From positions 1-9,455 of the forward strand of contig QNBS01000063.1 in assembly GCA_003644175.1 (NCBI GenBank): a stretch of DNA of 9,455 bases, in the 5' to 3' direction. Shown here one piece after another: positions 6,105-9,455 of the stretch (positions are counted from its first letter, which is position 1; each line of letters opens with the position of its first letter). Under the pieces are notes generated by a model, which saw nothing but the letters and a program-made list of their open reading frames with translations, had not been told where the DNA came from and did no database searches. The DNA comes from Planctomycetota bacterium. GTDB lineage: Bacteria; Planctomycetota; Phycisphaerae; Sedimentisphaerales; Anaerohalosphaeraceae. Position numbers and translations under genes: made by a program.

Positions 6105-7997
6105 ATGCAGGAATTCAACTGGAAAGAAAAATACGCAGATAAGGTGGGGACGGCCGCAATTGCAATGAAACTCATCAAGCCGGGCAACCACATATTCATT
6201 GGCACCGGGTGCGGACAGCCTCAACACCTTGTGGAAACACTGGTCAAGTATTCAAGCCATATTTACGATGCGCACATCATCCATCTGCTGACGATGGGGG
6301 CGGCGCCTTATGTGAATGAGAAATTCCGCGATAAATTCAAAACGAACAGCTTTTTTATTGCCGACAATGTTCGCGACGCCATGGAGAAAGGCATCGGGGA
6401 CTATACGCCGATATTCTTATCCGAGATACCACGGGAATTTGAGACCGGAAGAATACCGGTAGATGTCGCTATGATAAGCGTTTCACCTCCCGATCCGAGC
6501 GGCTTATGCAGTCTCGGCATATCGGTTGATATCGTCAAGTCCGCTTCTGCGAATGCGCGATATGTGATAGCGCAAGTCAATAACAATATGCCTCGGACAT
6601 TCGGCAACAGCTTCATTCACGTCAACAATATCGATGTTCTTGTGCCCTTTGATGAAGATATCATCGAAAGCGTAATACCTGAGCCCGACGACGTGCTCAG
6701 GCGAATCGGACGGAACATTTCAAGGCTTGTGGAAGACGGCAGTACGATTGAATGCGGCATAGGACGCATTCCTCAGGCGCTTGCGGAATTCCTGAAGGAC
6801 AAAAGAGATCTCGGCGTTCATACGGAGATGTTCGGCGACTGGATTATTGATCTGATAGAGTGCGGTGCAATCAACTGTTCCAAGAAGTCTCTAAACAACG
6901 GCAAGATCGTAGCGAGTTTTTGTATGGGCTCCAGGCGACTCTATGAATACATCGACAACAATCCGTTTTTTGAGTTTTATCCGACGGAGTATGTTAATGA
7001 CCCATTCATAATAGGCCAGCATAACAAGATGATCGGTATTAATGTCGGCCTGGAGATTGACCTGACCGGACAGGTGTGTGCCGATTCATTGGGATACAGG
7101 TTTTACAGCGGGATCGGGGGACAGGTTGATTTTATTCGCGGTGCAGCACGAAGCCGCGGAGGCAAGGCGATAATTGCGATGCCGTCGACGGCAAAGAGCG
7201 GAGAGGTCAGCAGAATTGTGCCGCATCTGACCGAGGGCGCCGGAGTAGTTACCACCCGGGGAGATGTTCACTATGTGGTTACGGAGTACGGTGTTGCGTA
7301 CCTGCACGGCAAAAGTATCAGAGAACGTGTATTGGCCCTTGTCAACATTGCTTATCCGAAATTCAGGGCGACGTTGATACAGGCCGCGAAGGCTCAGAAT
7401 TATATCTATGCGGACCAGATTGAGTTCGCCGCTGAAAGGATGTCGTATCCGGAAGCACTGGAGCATTATGACACGCTGAAGGACGGCACGGAAATTTTCT
7501 TCCGCCCCGTTAAGCCAACGGACGAGACAATGTTGTCCGAAATGCTGTATTCACTGAGTGACAGTTCAGTACGGACGCGATACATGGCGCAGACTGTCGC
7601 CTTTCCACATCAGGATGTGCAGCAGCTAACCAATATCGATTATCGGCAGAATATTTCCATTGTGGGTAGTGTTCCAGATGTCTCCGGGGAAAAGATTGTT
7701 GCTATCGCTCAATACTATCTTGATCCGCGTACCCAGGCCGCAGAGGTTGCATTCCTGGTACAGGACGAATGGCAGGAAAAAGGCATGGGGACATTCATGC
7801 TTGAATATCTTACACAAATTGCGGCCCAACGAGGTGTTAAGCGTTTTTATGCCAAGGTCTTGCCGAACAATAAGGCGATGTTGGCCGTCTTCCACAATTC
7901 AGGATACGAGGTAAAGACAGAGTTCGACGGCGAAGTCTATAACATAATGTATGACATAGGAAAAACAAAAAACTCCAATTCGATACGACAGGCCTGA
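6105..7997 (+). CDS. Acetyl-CoA hydrolase/CoA-transferase fused to a GNAT acetyltransferase
   Basis: The 630-residue protein has two parts. Residues about 5-450 are an acetyl-CoA hydrolase/4-hydroxybutyrate CoA-transferase-type domain, which moves CoA between carboxylic acids or hydrolyses acyl-CoA. It shows GTGCGQP (33-39), SVSPPDPSG (125-133), GIGRIPQA (228-235), HTEMFGD with the likely catalytic Glu241, and VVTEYGVAYLHG (401-412). Residues about 473-617 are a GNAT domain (IFFRPVKPTDE; motif A around LVQDEWQEKGMGTFMLEYL, acetyl-CoA loop QEKGMG at 567-572; then KVLPNNKAMLAVFHNSGY). The domain may acetylate lysines or a small molecule; the target is unknown. A GAGG site lies 7 nt before the ATG, and the synthetase ends 15 nt upstream, so the pair is cotranscribed. 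The last residues (about KTKNSNSIRQA) are encoded by the Gfo/Idh/MocA tail repeat in a foreign frame, so the native C-terminus was probably altered. The GNAT core is complete before that. Confidence 0.92.
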   Translation: MQEFNWKEKYADKVGTAAIAMKLIKPGNHIFIGTGCGQPQHLVETLVKYSSHIYDAHIIHLLTMGAAPYVNEKFRDKFKTNSFFIADNVRDAMEKGIGDYTPIFLSEIPREFETGRIPVDVAMISVSPPDPSGLCSLGISVDIVKSASANARYVIAQVNNNMPRTFGNSFIHVNNIDVLVPFDEDIIESVIPEPDDVLRRIGRNISRLVEDGSTIECGIGRIPQALAEFLKDKRDLGVHTEMFGDWIIDLIECGAINCSKKSLNNGKIVASFCMGSRRLYEYIDNNPFFEFYPTEYVNDPFIIGQHNKMIGINVGLEIDLTGQVCADSLGYRFYSGIGGQVDFIRGAARSRGGKAIIAMPSTAKSGEVSRIVPHLTEGAGVVTTRGDVHYVVTEYGVAYLHGKSIRERVLALVNIAYPKFRATLIQAAKAQNYIYADQIEFAAERMSYPEALEHYDTLKDGTEIFFRPVKPTDETMLSEMLYSLSDSSVRTRYMAQTVAFPHQDVQQLTNIDYRQNISIVGSVPDVSGEKIVAIAQYYLDPRTQAAEVAFLVQDEWQEKGMGTFMLEYLTQIAAQRGVKRFYAKVLPNNKAMLAVFHNSGYEVKTEFDGEVYNIMYDIGKTKNSNSIRQA

Positions 7998-8002
7998 AGG
8001 CT
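7963..8002 (+). repeat. Direct repeat copy 2: Gfo/Idh/MocA gene 3' end
   Basis: Second copy of the 3751-3791 repeat. Read in the oxidoreductase frame it gives NKKLQFDTTGLKA, the family's typical tail. The run here has 6 A, so the tail is in frame, unlike copy 1. It is not followed by a stop, but continues KERVAKEAPAGS and stays open for about 25 more codons. In that frame a stop (7952-7954) lies just upstream, so only the tail is present. The CoA-transferase/GNAT gene reads through it in another frame and ends inside it (TGA 7995-7997). Confidence 0.88.
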
Positions 8003-8012
8003 AAAGAGCGAG

Positions 8013-8050
8013 TTGCAAAAGAGGCGCCGGCGGGCAGTATTCTCTTGCAA
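8013..8050. repeat. Inverted repeat between the acyl-CoA operon and proS
   Basis: TTGCAAAAGA (8013-8022) faces TCTCTTGCAA (8041-8050): a 10-bp dyad with one mismatch (A8019/C8044) around an 18-base GC-rich spacer. No T run follows, so it is not a standard intrinsic terminator. The right arm supplies the TTGCAA -35 element of the proposed proS promoter, so the dyad could be an operator. Alternatively it is an RNA hairpin at the end of the upstream transcript. Confidence 0.5.
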
Positions 8051-8073
8051 GACGGGGGGAAATGGGCTATAAG
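8045..8073 (+). promoter_or_regulatory. Putative proS promoter
   Basis: TTGCAA (8045-8050) and TATAAG (8068-8073) are exactly 17 nt apart, matching consensus at 4 and 5 of 6. The predicted start is near 8080, giving a leader of about 40 nt. That is too short for a T-box, and no T-box motif is seen. Confidence 0.5.
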
Positions 8074-8120
8074 CATGGTTTTCTGAACCGAGATAGAGGC
8101 CATGGGAGCGTATTTAGAGC

Positions 8121-9455
8121 ATGAGATTTACGAAAACATTTATACCGACCGTCAAGGAAGTGCCCGCTGACGCGGAGATTCCTTCTCACCAGCTTATGAT
8201 TCGTGCGGGGCTTATGCGGAAGGTTGCAAGCGGAACCTATACCTATCTGCCCGCCGGCTGGCGGAGCCTGCGCAAGATTATGGATATCGTGCGACAGGAA
8301 ATGGACGCCGCAGGCGCCCTTGAGGTAACCGTCCCCATGATCCAGCCGCTGGAGCTCTGGCAGCAGACTGGGCGGGATATCGACTACGGCGAGACCTTAG
8401 GGCGGTTCACCGATCGCCACGGTCGCGGCAATGTGCTTTCGCCCACCGCCGAAGAGGTCATGACTTATCTGGCGGCCGGTGAGATAAATTCCTACAAGCA
8501 GCTTCCCATTAATTTCTACCAGATCAATCTGAAGTACCGTGACGAGTTTCGCCCGCGGTTCGGCGTGCTGCGTTCGCGCGAGTTTATCATGAAGGACGCC
8601 TACAGCTTCGACGCCGACGAGGAGATGCTGGAGCGATCCTACCGCACGATGTACGACGCCTACTGCCGCATCTTCACGCGCTGCGGCCTGGAATATGTCA
8701 TCGTCGAAGCCGAGTCCGGCGAAATGGGCGGCTCCGGCTCGCACCAGTTCACCATCCCCTGTCAAAACGGCGAGGACACCATCGTCTACACCCAAGACAA
8801 CGCCGGCGCATGGAACATCGAAAAAGCTCCCGTCGATCCGCTGCCGAAATCCGACAAGGATGTACAGGTCGGTCCCATTGAAGAAGTGCACACGCCGAAT
8901 GTCGGCACAATTGAAGACGTCTGCAAATTCCTCAAGAAGAAACCGCGGGATATGATAAAGACGCTTGTCCATTCCATGGACGACAAGATCGCCCTGGCGC
9001 TTGTACGCGGCGACCACGAAGTCAATCCCGAAAAACTGACTCAGATCGTCGACGGCGCACACATCGAACTCGCCGACGAAGCGGCAATCGTCAAGCTGAC
9101 GGGCGCAAAAGTCGGATTTGCAGGCCCGGTCGATATGATCGACAAAGTCGACATGATCCTTGTCGACTGCGCAGTAGCGGCGATGATCGCAGGTGTCAGC
9201 GGCGCCAACAAAACCGATTATCATCTGACAAGAGTCGTACCCGGCAGAGACTTTCCTCTCGAAGGCGACAAAGTAAAGGTGTGCGATATCCGCAACGCGG
9301 TAGAGGGCGATACTTTCGAGGGCGCAAAACTGCTGTTCAAGAGAGGCATCGAAGTCGGCCAGGTCTTCAAACTCGGAACCAAGTACAGTACTAAACTCGG
9401 GGCTAAATTCCTCGACGCAGACGGCACGGAAAAGCCCTGCCTGATGGGTTGTTAC
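8121..9455 (+). CDS. proS: Prolyl-tRNA synthetase, bacterial type with editing domain (N-terminal 445 codons, cut by window edge)
   Basis: This class II synthetase charges tRNA-Pro with proline in the cytoplasm. The frame is open to the window edge. A complete bacterial enzyme has about 570 residues, so the rest of motif 3 and the anticodon-binding domain lie outside. Visible: the N-terminus MRFTKTFIPT with HQLMIRAGLMRKVASGTYTY; motif 1 around VTVPMIQPLELW (69-80); motif 2 from RDEFRPRFGVLRSREF (140-155) into MKDAYSFD (157-164); and the inserted YbaK-like editing domain (about 225-400), with the conserved lysine in DMIKTLV (K280, E. coli K279) and GVSGANKTDYH (368-378). The sequence ends in LMGCY, the first residues of the GCYGIGVSR region. 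ATG 8121 is the first possible start, because an in-frame TAG lies at 8115-8117. The ribosome site is weak (GGGAG, 12 nt away). The insertion marks it as the bacterial, not the archaeal/eukaryotic, type. Confidence 0.97.
   Translation, partial: MRFTKTFIPTVKEVPADAEIPSHQLMIRAGLMRKVASGTYTYLPAGWRSLRKIMDIVRQEMDAAGALEVTVPMIQPLELWQQTGRDIDYGETLGRFTDRHGRGNVLSPTAEEVMTYLAAGEINSYKQLPINFYQINLKYRDEFRPRFGVLRSREFIMKDAYSFDADEEMLERSYRTMYDAYCRIFTRCGLEYVIVEAESGEMGGSGSHQFTIPCQNGEDTIVYTQDNAGAWNIEKAPVDPLPKSDKDVQVGPIEEVHTPNVGTIEDVCKFLKKKPRDMIKTLVHSMDDKIALALVRGDHEVNPEKLTQIVDGAHIELADEAAIVKLTGAKVGFAGPVDMIDKVDMILVDCAVAAMIAGVSGANKTDYHLTRVVPGRDFPLEGDKVKVCDIRNAVEGDTFEGAKLLFKRGIEVGQVFKLGTKYSTKLGAKFLDADGTEKPCLMGCY

Noticed and set aside
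7837..8103. Minus-strand open frame sharing AFRPVVSN with the frame at 3692-4081
   Set aside because: The shared peptide is only the antisense reading of the direct repeat, not a protein family.
8051..8120. T-box or other riboswitch before proS
   Set aside because: The predicted leader is about 40 nt, too short, and has no T-box sequence or specifier stem.
8397..9224. 275-codon open frame on the minus strand
   Set aside because: Antisense to proS, with no recognisable domain and no plausible start signals.

Overview
The window most likely comes from a planctomycete, probably of the Phycisphaerae. Three things point there. A secreted protein carries a single dockerin-like repeat (GDCFVDFADLAAVADQWL) of the kind that is very common after signal peptides in that group. 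There is a relic of a Tat-exported Gfo/Idh/MocA oxidoreductase with the typical N-terminus RINRRRFIASSAG and the typical ending FDTTGLKA. The tRNA gene does not encode its CCA end. This placement rests on family knowledge, not on a search.

Layout. Bases 1-1648 (minus strand) hold the first 549 codons of the disaggregase ClpB, cut by the window edge. Bases 1917-2999 (minus) encode a secreted SUMF1/FGE-fold protein that lacks one of the two catalytic cysteines. Bases 3219-3301 (minus) are a tRNA-Tyr(GUA). Bases 3489-3794 (plus) are a degraded Gfo/Idh/MocA oxidoreductase: signal peptide and C-terminus remain, the middle is deleted. Bases 3987-6089 and 6105-7997 (plus, 15 nt apart) form a two-gene unit: an ADP-forming acyl-CoA synthetase, then an acetyl-CoA hydrolase/CoA-transferase fused to a GNAT acetyltransferase. 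Bases 8121-9455 (plus) are the first 445 codons of prolyl-tRNA synthetase, cut by the window edge.

How the genes relate. ClpB, tRNA-Tyr and ProRS are housekeeping genes, each with a plausible promoter of its own. The acyl-CoA pair looks like a metabolic module that interconverts acyl-CoA, free acid and ATP, with an acetyltransferase domain that could regulate it. The pair lies between two direct copies (3751-3791 and 7963-8002) of a roughly 40-bp sequence that is the 3' end of a Gfo/Idh/MocA gene. In the first copy it is the tail of the pseudogene. In the second it is fused out of frame onto the 3' end of the CoA-transferase/GNAT gene. This arrangement suggests that the module arrived, or was rearranged, by recombination at oxidoreductase gene tails. 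It is the most unusual thing in the window. No CRISPR array, complete insertion sequence, integrase or defence system was seen, and the rest of the window is ordinary.
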